Positions 54,648-64,000 of a stretch of 64,000 nucleotides of DNA are shown here, in pieces. The stretch is from Palaemon carinicauda. Lineage: Eukaryota; Arthropoda; Malacostraca; Decapoda; Palaemonidae. The position numbers and the translations under genes were made by a program. The notes under the pieces are model-generated. The model did no database searches. It had not been told where the DNA came from and saw only the letters and a program-made list of their open reading frames with translations. The stretch covers positions 74,835,916-74,899,915 of the forward strand of contig NC_090729.1 of NCBI RefSeq assembly GCF_036898095.1, read 5' to 3'. The stretch's first letter is position 1. Each line of letters starts with the position of its first letter.

Positions 54648-54960
54648 CAGTAAAACCCCAGGCGTATTCAAGACTAGCGACCGGTAGGCACAAGTGCGGT
54701 TTCCTACCTCCTACCCAGTTGCTTACATGCCTCTTCGGGGAGTACCGTCTGTTCCCAGAAAATAACACATTCTTCACGGCTACGCTTCGAGAAGGAACGT
54801 CAAAAGAAGTTTTTCAAAGGGTGAGTACTTAGACACAAACGTGAATTTTTGTGTAGTTACCCTCGCTTCCGCTCTCTAGTAGGTCCCGTTATCCATAGGC
54901 CTCTTGGCCTCCACGGCCGGGTCAGTGGGTCAGAATAGCATTCCCTCCTCCTAAAGTGTA
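54648..54960 (+). other. E3 3' untranslated region
   Basis: Between the YR stop and the ICR. No gene seen. Short by comparison with families A and D. Confidence 0.5.
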
Positions 54961-55062
54961 AGTCTCCTAAGAAAGTAGTTCGAGGTAAGTATTCGTGTTG
55001 GAACAAATAAAAAATTTTAAGTAATTTTTATTTTTCCTAACATACTTACCGAGAGCTACTTT
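54961..55062 (+). repeat. Internal complementary region of E3
   Basis: The second half (AAATTTTAAGTAATTTTTAT, then CTAACATACTTACCGAG) is the reverse complement of the right terminus at 55310-55349. The first half (CTAAGAAAGTAGTTCGAGGT, then TTGGAACAAAT) is the reverse complement of the family B left terminus as found on E2 at 43213, not of the sequence at the present left end of E3. Confidence 0.85.
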
Positions 55063-55129
55063 CGGGTAATGGCCCTCCCTTCCTTCCCCGAGTGCCTCTC
55101 TTCCCTTGCTAGCATTATGCTAATTCAAT

Positions 55130-55938
55130 AGAACTTAATGAGGAAGGTGACCCAGCCAAGCAAGCGACCTACCTTGATCCTACCCTCGGGGCACATTCCT
55201 TGATGTCGGGGGTAAGGCTACTTAGAGCGCGGAGTGGGGGGGCAACATACTCAAAACTCTGGTCGATGGAGAGGAGATCACCAATGACTCCTAAGAAAGT
55301 AGTTCTCGGTAATTATGTTAGGAAAAATGAAAATTACTTAAAATTTTTTATTTTTATTATGAAAATATCATGTTTATACCCTTGCCTTTTCTTGAACTTC
55401 TCACAGGTTGTCTGTGAAGGTTGCTGCAACCTTCCACACCCTGTGATGCAAGTCTAAATTAGGTTTTATGGAGTGTGTTTTTAGTGTGTTAATGGGTCAT
55501 GTTAAGGTCAAGGACCGTGTGACAGCCCCACAAAGACTTTCTACAGCCCCCTGGGTGGATCGGTGGGTCTCTCTAGGAATGCAGGCAAATGAGGCAGGAA
55601 AACTATGAAGCCAGCTTCCTTATCGGGTAGGAACCAGATTATTGGTACAGCTAATTTGTAGCGATTAATGATTATACGAATTCCCGACGGTGTTGCGGTT
55701 TTCTAACCCACCACCAATGGTGACAATCAGTTGTATATATGTAACTACCAGGGAAGTTAGATATTTAAAAATGGTATTTTAATTTTAAAATAAATTTTTA
55801 AATATACTTACCTGGTAGTTACATATATAAAAGGTCCCTCCCTCCTCCCCTCTGAAAACAGGGGCATGGAATTTCTGAGGACGAATGGGAATGGTTCCAG
55901 GTACCTGGATAGAGGGAGCACAGGTATGATCACCTGGC
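55130..55938 (+). repeat. Right arm of the 809-bp inverted duplication around E3
   Basis: Mirror of 48212-49020. Runs from the inner edge of the E3 ITR (AGAACTTAATGAGGAAGG) through the E3 end and 589 bases of family C 3' sequence to GATCACCTGGCCA, where the symmetry stops. Confidence 0.9.
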
Positions 55939-56068
55939 CACCTATCGGCGAGTGCCGCAAATTTTGAATTTCTGCCGTGCTCGTGGCAAATCAGCGGGAT
56001 AAACCTATATATATGTAACTACCAGGTAAGTATATGTAAAAATTTATTTTAAAATGAAAATACCATTT
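55350..56068 (+). mobile_element. DIRS family C 3' remnant
   Basis: Only the 3' UTR, an ICR (55732-55828) and the right ITR (55829-56068) of a further DIRS family, with termini built on GTAGTTACATATATA. The 3' UTR shares the TTCTACAGCCCCCTGGGTGG / GAGGCAG.AAA / CTTCCTTATCGGGTAGG order with families A and B. The coding part is absent; E3 sits where it would begin. A partial inverted second copy lies at 48212-48800. Confidence 0.85.
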
Positions 56069-56118
56069 TTAATGGGTAGCTATTTTATGGGACTCTTTTT
56101 GTATCATGAAATTTTTTT
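56069..56118. other. 50-bp host spacer between family C end and E4
   Basis: Contains TTTTTGTATCATGAAATTTT, closely like TTTTGTATCATGGAAATTTT at 63536-63557 just after E4. Confidence 0.5.
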
Positions 56119-56287
56119 TTTAGATATTTAACTTAGCCGGTGAATATATAATAGCTGACGTCTCCGGCGGCTTGACAGAAAAACACAAAAACTCGCGAGC
56201 GATCGCTATGAAGGGTGCGGGTGTGCCCACCAGCGCCAACTATCGGCCAGATACCGCATATACATGTAAACAGCTTCAGTTCTTCTC
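56119..56287 (+). repeat. Left inverted terminal repeat of E4
   Basis: AACTTAGCCGGTGAATATAT..CAGTTCTTCTC. Matches the inverse of 63312-63460 closely (GAGCGATCGCTATGAAGG and CACCAGCGCCAACTATCGGC on both sides). Confidence 0.9.
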
Positions 56288-56498
56288 TGTCGGTCTGATC
56301 GACAAGTTGATTCCATTACTCGCTGTTAACCTGGAGTTTTTCAACAGTCTTGGTGAAGTGCTTCTTTTTGGTTTGAGCTTTCGCAGTGCAGGTGTTTTAT
56401 CTTCAACTTAAACTCTTGAACTCTTTTTTTTTTTTTTTTGGATAGATTTAATTGTTGATGACTTTGGATTGTTTTTGGACTTTCTTTGACTTTTCAAA

Positions 56499-57506
56499 AT
56501 GGCTGACCCTTCTCCAATTCCTAAATTTCGTAAATGTAATGCTAGGGATTGTAATAAACGTCTTCCAAAGGCCTCTCTCGACCCACATACTGTGTGTTCT
56601 AATTGTCGGGGTAAAACCTGTCATTTAGGAGATCGGTGTGATGAGTGCGTGGTCCTTTCGGAATTCGATTGGCTTGAGTTTGACAAGTATTCTTGTAAGC
56701 TAGAGAGAGATAGGGTGAGGAGAAGTTCCTCTAGATCGTTAGAATTTTCCTCCTCCCATGCCCCTGAACCTAATCCTTCCCCAGTAGTAGTTGTGCCTGA
56801 ACCCTCTACTAGCACTCATGAACCATCAATGCGGGATATGTTACGTGCCATTCAAGCTTTGGGCGAGAGAGTTGAGTCGTTAGCTACGGACCGTAATCAA
56901 CTCATGGCGGATGTAAAAGAGTTAAAGTGTCAGAGTGCCACATTAGAAAATCGTGGGGAGAAAGTGATTAGTGCGCAAAGTGTTATCAGTGTTGCGACCG
57001 AGAGTTCGTCTGTTCGTGCCTGTCGTTCGCCTAGTCCGAGACCTCTTGCAAGCTCCCATGCCCCAGGGAGAAGTAATGTCGTAGGACTTATGGGTTCGAG
57101 AGGCTTTAACCAACGAACAGACGTTCCCTCTATGGTTTCAGGCGTGTCTCGTCAAGACCGCCCCTACCATAAGACGAGCGAGACGGTTTTCTCCTCGTCA
57201 TCCGAAGGCTTATCGCGTAAGAAACCGTGGAGCAAGGTTTCGAGACCCTTAAAGCGAAAGTCAGTCCCTTCAGGACAGGTCCAGCGTCCTGGTTGTAGCC
57301 ATTGGGACAGCTCTGACCCTGTGCAGTCATCGGAAGACTGCTCGCCGCCTAAACAGAAGCGTAACACAGGCTCCGAGAGTCTTAGTGTAGGCAATGTTTT
57401 GCAGTCACAGACGTTACCCTCGTCTCATACCGCACCCATTCCCGTTGATCCTAAATGGGTTGTACTGCAAGACATGCAGAATAAGCTTGCCTCTCTATTC
57501 TGCTGA
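56499..57506 (+). pseudogene. DIRS E4 gag-like ORF, N-terminal part
   Basis: 335 codons from ATG 56499. Cys/His-rich start with C13, C18, H30, C33, C36, C41, C47 and C50, spaced C-x4-C-x11-H-x2-C-x2-C-x4-C-x5-C-x2-C, closely as in E3. A possible coiled coil follows (about 108-150: RDMLRAIQALGERVESLATD), then Ser-rich and basic linkers. It ends in ILNGL/KLASLFC by a frameshift near 57490; gag continues at 57500-58617 in another frame. Confidence 0.82.
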
Positions 57507-58617
57507 GCAGGTTCACGATCCTCGCCGCTTAGCTGATCGAGATCCTGGCCGTCGGCCGCCCAAACGAGCCTTTGCTCGTCCTGTTGACGTTGACGTTACA
57601 AAGTCACGTCAGTCACGTGTTGTAGAGCCTCACTCGATGCAGTCCCGTGTTGACTTTCAGCCGCTTGTGGACGTTCAGCCGCTGCCGCATGCTCGTGTTG
57701 ACGTTCAGGACGTTCGCCAACCAGCGAAGTTGACTTGTTTTGACGTTGAGCGTCAAGCACCGCAGTCAAGAGTTGTTTTGACTGCTCAGTCTAGGCAGTC
57801 AAGGCAGTCTCGAGTTGACGTCGAGCGTCCTCCCGCTCCTGTTGTTGTTGCTAGTCAGTCTGTTAAGCAGTTACATGACGTAGCGTCCTGGACTGCTACT
57901 GATGCTCCTGTGCGTGTGGACTCTGCTTGTCAAGCATTGCCACCAAGGCAGGTCTCTCCCTTGCTTGAGACTCATCAGTTGTCGGACGAGGTTCCTTCAG
58001 ATGAGGACGTTGCTGATCCTAATCCTGATGATAATCCTTCAGATGTAGATGAACCTAAGGCTGTTCCTCCTTCGATGGATTTCAAGAAGATCATGATGAT
58101 TTTCAAGGATCTTTTTCCAGATCACTTTGTTGCTGTTGCTCCTCGTTCGCCTCCGTCTGAGCTTGCTCTAGGCTTAGCTGCTACCAAGCCAGCCTTTACT
58201 AAGCTAGTGCTTTCTCGCTCTTCTAAGAGGGCTTTACGTCTTCTAGGCGACTGGTTGGATACCAGGAGGAGTTTGGGGAAGACGGCCTTTGCCTTCCCAC
58301 CTTCTAAGCTTGCTTCTAGATCGAGCGTCTGGTATGACACGGGAGAAGTTCTCGGCTTGGGAGTCCCTGCCTCTGCCCAGGGTGACTTCTCAAGCCTCTT
58401 AGACTCTCCCCGTCGCCTGGCCATGAGACGCTCGAAGATTTGTTGGTCCTCCTCGGACCTTGACCATCTACTTAAAGGCGTATACAGGGCCTTTGAAGTG
58501 TTTAACTTTCTTGACTGGTCATTAGGAGCATTAAGTAGGAAGATCTCGTCTGCCGACCAAGATGTATCCTTTAATCATGTCCTGTATGGACAAAACCATC
58601 CGCGATGGCTCCAATGA
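57500..58617 (+). pseudogene. DIRS E4 gag-like ORF, middle part
   Basis: Continues gag: a region of repeated SRQSRV/VDVQ motifs (about 57600-57850), acidic DPNPDDNPSDVDEPKA, then the conserved core PPSMDFKKIMMIFKDLFPDH, ALRLLGDWLDTRRSLGK, GLGVPASAQGDFSSLLDSPR and FEVFNFLDWSLGALSRKI, matching E1 (106-620). It is frameshifted out near 58560, where the last gag part joins the RT frame. Confidence 0.8.
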
Positions 58618-59647
58618 GCTCGCCTCCACCTTTACGTCGGGAGTCTTAAAGAAGAGAGAAACCCTTTGCTCTTTCCTTTCGGCAGGAGTTACTCCCTGTC
58701 AAAGATCGGAACTGCTCTTTGCTCCCTTATCAGCAGCCTTGTTTTCACAACAGCTGGTTAAGGATATAGCTGCTTCGCTTGTGCAGAAGGACACACATGA
58801 CTTGATGGCGTCCTCTGCTCGCAAAGGGGCTCCTTCTTCATCCTTTGCTGTGAGACCCAGGATCGAGACTCCTGCGTCTAGATTTATCCCGCCCTTTCGT
58901 GGCAGAGCTCCCAGCAGGGGAGGCTCTCGTGCCGAGGGAAAGAGAGGTAAAAGTCCTCCCGTGGCAGAGTCTGACTGCCCACAGCCTCAGACAGCGGTAG
59001 GGGCCAGATTGAACAGCTTCTGGCAGGCCTGGGAGAAGAGGGGTGCAGACCAAGAGTCTGTTCTGTTGCTCAAAGAGGGGTACAAAATACCGTTTGTACG
59101 CAAACCTCCTCTAGTAACAACTCCCATAGACCTCTCTCCCAGGTACCGAGAGGAGTCAAAGAGACAAGCCCTAAATCAAGAAGTGTCTCTGTTGCTAGAG
59201 AAGGGAGCGGTGGTGAAAGTCTCGGACCTTCAATCACCGGGGTTTTACAACCGTCTTTTCCTAGTCCCAAAGCGTACAGGAGGTTGGAGGCCGGTGCTAG
59301 ACGTCAGTGCGCTCAATGTTTTTGTTACGAAAACAAAATTCACGATGGAGACCACAAAGTCCGTCTTAGCAGCGGTCAGAGAGGGAGACTGGATGGTCTC
59401 TCTCGACCTACGAGATGCGTACTTCCACATTCCTATACACCCGGATTCCCAACCGTTTCTGAGGTTTGTTTACAGGAATGTGGTGTACCAGTTTCGCGCC
59501 CTGTGCTTTGGCCTCAGTCCTGCTCCTCTCGTGTTTACGAGGCTCATGAGGAATGTGGCAAAATTCCTCCATCTATCGGGAATCCGAGCTTCCCTGTACT
59601 TGGACAACTGGCTTCTCAGAGCATCGTCCAGTCATCGCTGTCTGTAG
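58562..59647 (+). pseudogene. DIRS E4 gag C-terminus and RT N-terminal part in one frame, YLDN
   Basis: In E1 gag and RT are in different frames; here the gag end (MSCMDKTIRDGSNELASTF to SRGGSRAEGKRGK) runs without a stop into RT (QTAVGARLNSFWQAWEKRGA, VSLDLRDAYFHIPIHPDSQP). The polymerase box reads YLDN: the last Asp codon is AAC at 59606-59608. A TAG at 59645 ends the frame. Both changes point to an inactive RT. The gag-RT joining results from decay or from a shifted fusion; E1 suggests the former. Confidence 0.82.
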
Positions 59648-60663
59648 GGTCTACATTGGACGTTGGGTCTGGCCAAGGAGTTGGGACTTTTGGTCAACTT
59701 AGAAAAAGTCCCAACTGATCCCATCCCAGACTATTCTATATTTGGGGATGGAGATTCGCAGTCCAGTTTTTCAGGCTTTTCCGTCTGCCACCCGAATAGA
59801 ACAAGCCCTGCTCAAAGTCCAACTAATGCTGAAAAGAGAACTTTGTTCAGTCAGGAGTTGGATGAGTCTCGTAGGGACTGTCTCATCCCTGGAGCAGTTT
59901 GTCTCGCTAGGGAGACTACACCTTCGGCCTCTCCAGTTCCATCTAGCCTCTCACTGGAACAAGGGCAAGACTTTTAGAGACGGTATCAATCCCAGTCTCC
60001 GAACCAGTAAAGGCATGCCTGAACTGGTAGGACAGCAATATCAGTCTGAGAGAGGGACTATCCCTAGCAGTCAAGAACCCAAACCACGTGTTGTTCTCAG
60101 ACGCGTCGGATTTGGGTTGGGGTGCGACCCTGGACGGTCGGGAATGCTCGGGTCTGTGGACCTCAGTTCAGAAGAGCATGCGCATCAACGGCAAGGAGCT
60201 ATTAGCAGTCCACTTGGCCTTGATGAAATTCGAAAGCATTCTTCGAAACAAAGTGGTAGAGGTCAACTCAGACAACACCACAGCTTTGGCGTACATCTCC
60301 AAGCAAGGAGGCACTCACTCCCACGCGCTGTATTTGATCGCAAGGGACCTTCTCATATGGTCAAGAAATCGAGGCATCTCCCTGTTGACGAGATTCATCC
60401 AGGGGGACTTGAACGTCTTGGCAGACTGTCTCAGTCGGAGGGGTCAGGTGATACCCACGGAATGGACCCTCCACAAGGACGTGTGCAAGAGTCTTTGGGC
60501 GACTTGGGGTCAACCCACCATAGACCTCTTTGCCACCTCGTTGACCAAAAGGTTACCGATCTATTGCTCACCAGTCATAGATCCAGAGGCGATCCACATA
60601 GACGCGTTTCTACTGGACTGGTCTCACCTGGACTTGTATGCATTCCCACCATTCAAGATAGTC
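59648..60663 (+). pseudogene. DIRS E4 RT end, RNase H and methyltransferase-like region, first copy
   Basis: Broken frames. RNase H and following blocks are readable: LFSDASDLGWGATLDGREC, RINGKELLAVHLALMKFE, VNSDNTTALAYISKQGG, DLNVLADCLSRRG, TIDLFATSLTKRLPIYCS and LYAFPPFKIV. The open stretch 60088-60660 covers most of it. It is followed directly by a second copy of 59814-60663. Confidence 0.8.
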
Positions 60664-61510
60664 AAAGTCCGACTCATGCTGAAAAGAGAACGTTGTTCAG
60701 TAAGAAGTTGGATGAGTCTCGTAGAGAGACTGTCATCCCTGGATGAGTTTGTCTCGCTAGGGAGACTTCACCTTCGCCCTCTCCAGTTCCATCTAGACTC
60801 ACTGGAACAAGAGCAAGACTTTAGAGGCTGTATCAATCCCGGTCTCCGAACCAGTAAAAGCATGCCTGAACTGGTGGGACAGCAACATCAGTCTGAGAGA
60901 GGGTCTGTCCCTAGCAGTCAAGAACCCAAACCACGTGTTGTTCTCAGACGTGTCGGATTTGGGTTGGGGTGCGACTCTGGACGGTCGGGAATGCTCGGGT
61001 CTTTGGACCTCAGTTCAGAAGAGCATGCACATCAACGGCAAGGAGCTATTAGCAGTCCACTTGGCCTTGATGATTTTCGAGAGCATTCTTCGAAACAAAG
61101 TGATAGAGGTCAATTCAGACAACACCACAGCTTTGGCGTACATCTCCAAGCAAGGAGGCACTCACTCCCACACGCTGTACGTGATCGCAAGGGACCTCCT
61201 CATATGGTAAAAAAATCGAGGCATCTCCCTGTTGACAAGATTCATCCAGGGGGACTTGAACGTCTTGGCAGACTGTCTCAGTCGGAGAGGTCAGGTGATC
61301 CCCACGGAATGAACCCTCCACAAGGACGTGTGCAAGAGTCTTTGGGTGACTTGGGGTCAACCCACCATAGACCTCTTTGCCACCTCGTTGACCAAAAGGC
61401 TCCCAATCTATTGCTCGCCAGTCCCAGATCCAGAGGCGATCCACATAGACGCGTTTCTACTGGACTGGTCTCACCTGGACTTGTATGCATTCCCACCATT
61501 CAAGATAGTC
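59814..61510 (+). repeat. 850-bp internal tandem duplication in E4
   Basis: Copy one 59814-60663, copy two 60664-61510, both starting AAAGTCC..CTCATGCTGAAAAGAGA and ending CCACCATTCAAGATAGTC. The junction has TCAA microhomology. Copy two carries its own stops (TAA at about 61207, TGA at about 61312) and scattered substitutions. Confidence 0.92.
60664..61327 (+). pseudogene. DIRS E4 RNase H region, second copy
   Basis: Repeats SDVSDLGWGATLDGREC, HINGKELLAVHLALMIFE and VNSDNTTALAYISKQGG (60935-61210), then stops at LLIW. Not needed if the first copy were intact; neither is. Confidence 0.78.
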
Positions 61511-62779
61511 AACAAGGTACTGCAGAAGTTCGCCTCTCACGAAGGGACAAGGTTGACGTTGGTTGCTCCCCTCTGGCCCGCGAGAGAGTGGTTCACCGAG
61601 GTACTTCAATGGCTGGTAGACATTCCAAGAAGTCTTCCTCTAAGGGTAGATCTCTTACGTCAACCCCACGTAAAGAATGTTCATCAAAGCCTCCCCGCGC
61701 TTCGTCTGACTGCCTTCAGACTATCAAAAGACTCTCGAGCTCGAGGCTTTTCGAAGGAGGCAGCCAGTGCGATTGCGAGAGCTAGGAGAGCTTCTACCAT
61801 CAGAATATACCAGTCGAAGTGGGAAGTCTTTCGAGACTGGTGCAAGTCAGCATCTGTGTCCTCTTCCAGTACCTCTGTAGCCCAAATCGCAGATTTTCTT
61901 TTACATCTGAGAAATGTTCGCTCCCTCTCAGCTCCCACGATTAAGGGCTACAGGAGCATGTTGGCTTCGGTCTTTCGACATAGAGGCTTAGATCTTTCCA
62001 ACAATGAAGACCTCCAAGATCTCCTTAAGTCTTTCGAGACCTCTAAGGAACGTCGTATGGCAACTCCTGGGTGGAACTTAGACGTGGTCCTAAGGTTCCT
62101 CATGTCAGACAGGTTTGAGCCATTACATTCAGCCTCCCTGAAGGATCTCACCCTCAAGACACTTTTCCTAGTGTGCTTGGCTTCGGCTAAAAGGGTCAGT
62201 GAAATTCATGCCTTCAGTAAGAACATCGGCTTTTCCACAGAGAAAGCCACATGTTCACTTCAACTTGGTTTCCTGGCCAAAAATGAACTGCCTTCTCGTC
62301 CTTGGCCCAAGTCTTTTGATATACCTTGCCTGTCAGAGATCGTAGGCAACGAACTTGAAAGAGTACTGTGTCCAGTTAGAGCTCTCAAGTTCTACTTAGC
62401 TCGTACTAAGTCCTTACGAGGTGGATCTGAGGCCTTATGGTGCTCAGTCAAGAAACCATCATTACCTATGTCAAAGAATGCTTTGTCATATTTTATCAGA
62501 TTTTTAATCCGAGAGGCTCATTCTCACTTGAATGAAAAAGACCGATGCTTGCTTAAAGTTAAGACGCACGAAGTAAGAGCTATTGCAACCTCCGTGGCCT
62601 TTAAGCAAAATAGATCTCAGCAAAGTATTATGGACGCAACCTTTTGGAGAAGCAAGTCGGTATTCGCGTCATTTTACTTAAAAGATGTCCAGACTCTTTA
62701 TGAGGACTGCTACACACTGGGTCCATTCGTTGCAGCGAGTGCAGTAGTGGGTAAGGGTTCTACCACTACATTCCCTTAA
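61328..62779 (+). pseudogene. DIRS E4 methyltransferase-like region fused in frame to an intact tyrosine recombinase
   Basis: 483 codons. The first 130 are the methyltransferase-like end (WGQPTIDLFATSLTKRLPIY, LYAFPPFKIVNKVLQKFASH). In E1 that end and YR are in different frames; here they join at KDSRARGFSKEAASA, probably by a frameshift. The recombinase is unbroken: Arg in LASAKRVSEIHAF, H-x-x-R in KTHEVRAIATSVAF, Tyr in FASFYLKDVQTLY. The domain may still fold, although the element's RT is dead. Confidence 0.85.
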
Positions 62780-63172
62780 TTCCAATATCCTTTTAATCTG
62801 TCTCTTGAAATGTTTTTAATCTTGTTTTTGGGTTGTACGGAAGGCTAAGAAGCCTTTCGCATCCTGGTTGATTTGGCGGGTGGTCAAATGTCATTTCTTG
62901 AGAGCGCCCAGATTAGGGGTTTGATGAGGTCCTGTTGTATGGGTTGCCGCCCTTGATACTTCAGCTCCTGGAAGTCTTTCAGCATCCTAAGAGGATGGCT
63001 GGGCTTCGTGAGGAAGACAGACTAACAAGGCAGAGTAATCGTCTAAGTCAACTTCCTTACCAGGTACCTATATATATTTGGGTTTTGTTATGATATAACT
63101 GTCAAAAACTCTAAGCATATACGCTGTAAACTGTTTTAATTCTGGTCTCTACCCACCACCATGGGTGTGAAT
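62780..63172 (+). other. E4 3' untranslated region
   Basis: Shares blocks with E1 and E2 (GATTTGGCGGGTGGTCAAAT, TTGAGAGCGCCCAGAT, TTCCTTACCAGGTAC, GGGTGTGAATCAGC). No gene. Confidence 0.65.
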
Positions 63173-63272
63173 CAGCTATTATATATTTACCGGCTAAGTT
63201 AAATATTTAGAAATGATATTTTGATTATAAAATAAATTTTTGAATATACTTACCCGGTGAATATATAAATTA
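63173..63272 (+). repeat. Internal complementary region of E4
   Basis: The first half (AGCTATTATATATTTACCGG, CTAAGTTAAATATTTA) is the reverse complement of the left terminus at 56119-56155. The second half (GATATTTTGATTATAAAATA to ACTTACCCGGTGAATATATA) is the reverse complement of the right terminus at 63445-63503. Confidence 0.92.
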
Positions 63273-63311
63273 AAGGCCCCCCCTTCCTCCCCGATAGAGA
63301 CTCAGCGGGAT

Positions 63312-63505
63312 GAGAAGAACTGGAGCTGTTTACATGTATATGCGTTATCTGGCCGATAGTTGGCGCTGGTGGGCACACCCGCAACCTTCATAGCGATCGC
63401 TCGCGAGTTTTTGTGTTTTTCTGTCGAGCCGCTGGAGACGTCAGCTATTATATATTCACCGGGTAAGTATATTCAAAAATTTATTTCATAATCAAAATAT
63501 CATTT
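63312..63505 (-). repeat. Right inverted terminal repeat of E4
   Basis: Inverse of the left ITR with an outer extension (GGGTAAGTATATTCAAAAAT to AATCAAAATATCATTT) not present at the left end. Confidence 0.9.
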
Positions 63506-63943
63506 TTAATATGAAGCGAAAAAATCTTTACATCTCGTTTTGTATCATGGAAATTTTGTATACAGATACATTCGTATCGAGAGGTATGACTATTTATTTA
63601 TGGTACCTGTTATGTCTCCAGTCTCCTTACAAGCGGGAGTTGGGACGTATGATCCCTTTTTTATAGATTCACAAACCTGTGAATTATGCATATACCTGGA
63701 GCTTTTTATACAAATTGGCCCACCTGTTCCCCATGAAGTCCTGCCAGAAAGCAAAGTGGTTACTCAGCTGAGAGGTGTGAGTGAGCCGGGTAGCCAGTTT
63801 ACCCCACCCCCACCCGCTAACTAGCGGATTGGGTAGTTATAGCTCGCTGCAATTATCATGGCTTGTCTCTCAGCTGTGCTGAAAATAATACCCTTATAAA
63901 TAGCTCCAGGTTTGTATGCTAGAAAAAATACAGATTACTTCCA
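63506..63943. other. Non-coding flank after E4
   Basis: No recognised gene. An inverted pair of about 18 bases, ATACCTGGAGCTTTTTATA (63691) and TATAAATAGCTCCAGGTTTG (63895), could mark a small MITE of about 220 bp. An open frame at 63540-63824 has no recognisable domain. Confidence 0.4.
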
Positions 63944-63965
63944 GATTTTTTTTTTTTTTTTTTTT

Positions 63966-64000
<35 letters not shown>
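63944..64000. repeat. Poly(T) followed by (TAG)n microsatellite, running off the window
   Basis: About 20 T residues then at least 11 TAG units to the last base. Confidence 0.95.

Larger units (their letters stand above)
48801..55349 (+). mobile_element. DIRS-like element E3 (family B)
   Basis: 6.5-kb element with ITRs of about 220 bp (48801-49020, 55130-55349), an ICR (54961-55062) and all three ORFs. RT/RNase H is intact. Gag is broken by one frameshift and one TGA, YR by two frameshifts. The left terminus is not the sequence predicted by its own ICR (TTGTTCC.. type, as on E2) but an inverse copy of the right terminus, which continues into flanking DNA (see the inverted duplication). Confidence 0.9.
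56119..63505 (+). mobile_element. Complete but decayed DIRS-like element E4 (family A)
   Basis: 7.4-kb element with left ITR 56119-56287, right ITR 63312-63505 (with an outer extension as in D), an ICR (63173-63272) and all ORF regions. Decay: frameshifts in gag, YLDD changed to YLDN in RT, stops, and an 850-bp tandem duplication in the RNase H/methyltransferase region. The YR domain is uninterrupted. It was inserted in a T-rich target, next to the family C remnant. Confidence 0.92.

Noticed and set aside
63540..63824. 94-codon open frame after E4
   Set aside because: No domain recognised, Pro run from a C-rich stretch, and it lies in a possible MITE.

Overview
This window is eukaryotic nuclear DNA made almost entirely of transposable elements. 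The one host coding exon I can support begins at 37965: the first exon of a proteasome alpha-6 subunit gene (PSMA6-like). The element mix (several families of DIRS-type tyrosine-recombinase retrotransposons, BEL/Pao, pogo/Tigger, hAT, Merlin/IS1595-like, APE-type LINEs) and the long (TA)n and (TAA)n tracts suggest an arthropod, most likely a decapod crustacean. The repeat ending in (AAT)n near 33139 looks like one I associate with shrimp and prawn genomes. The organism call is inference.

Layout. 1-4679: right part of a DIRS-like element (E1) with open RT/RNase H and tyrosine recombinase (YR) frames and a readable 3' end. 4680-7499: AT-rich DNA with a LINE tail and a hAT remnant. 7500-10004: complete pogo/Tigger-like transposon with an intact 625-aa transposase. 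10690-32487: an old LINE (LINE-1, minus strand) split by three later insertions: a BEL/Pao element (10897-21022), a second LINE (about 21441-22912) and a complete 8.8-kb DIRS-like element (D, 23122-31940). 32488-33282: a dispersed repeat with an (AAT)n tail. About 33310-37300: a second, longer copy of the LINE-1 family. 37965-38040: PSMA6 exon 1 with a clean splice donor. 38041 onward, presumably PSMA6 intron 1: a small MITE, two Merlin/IS1595-like genes (39369-39656 and 41695-42724), minisatellites, then DIRS elements E2 (43213-48206, chimeric), E3 (48801-55349), the 3' remnant of a further family C (55350-56068) and E4 (56119-63505).

How the parts work. The DIRS elements show the full logic of that order: inverted terminal repeats (ITRs) with a right-end extension, and an internal complementary region (ICR) whose two halves are the reverse complements of the left and right termini, so it mirrors a circle junction. 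They encode a gag-like ORF with a Cys/His-rich N-terminus, overlapping RT-RNase H-methyltransferase-like and YR frames, and they integrate without a normal target duplication. In D the interrupted LINE gives the empty site, and a TTT core accounts for the junctions. The BEL element is broken by one TGA and one frameshift. The most unusual structures are an approximately 809-bp inverted duplication around E3, the chimeric E2, an 850-bp internal tandem duplication in E4, and a Merlin-like ORF that keeps only its zinc-ribbon end. No rRNA, tRNA, CRISPR or bacterial feature was seen.
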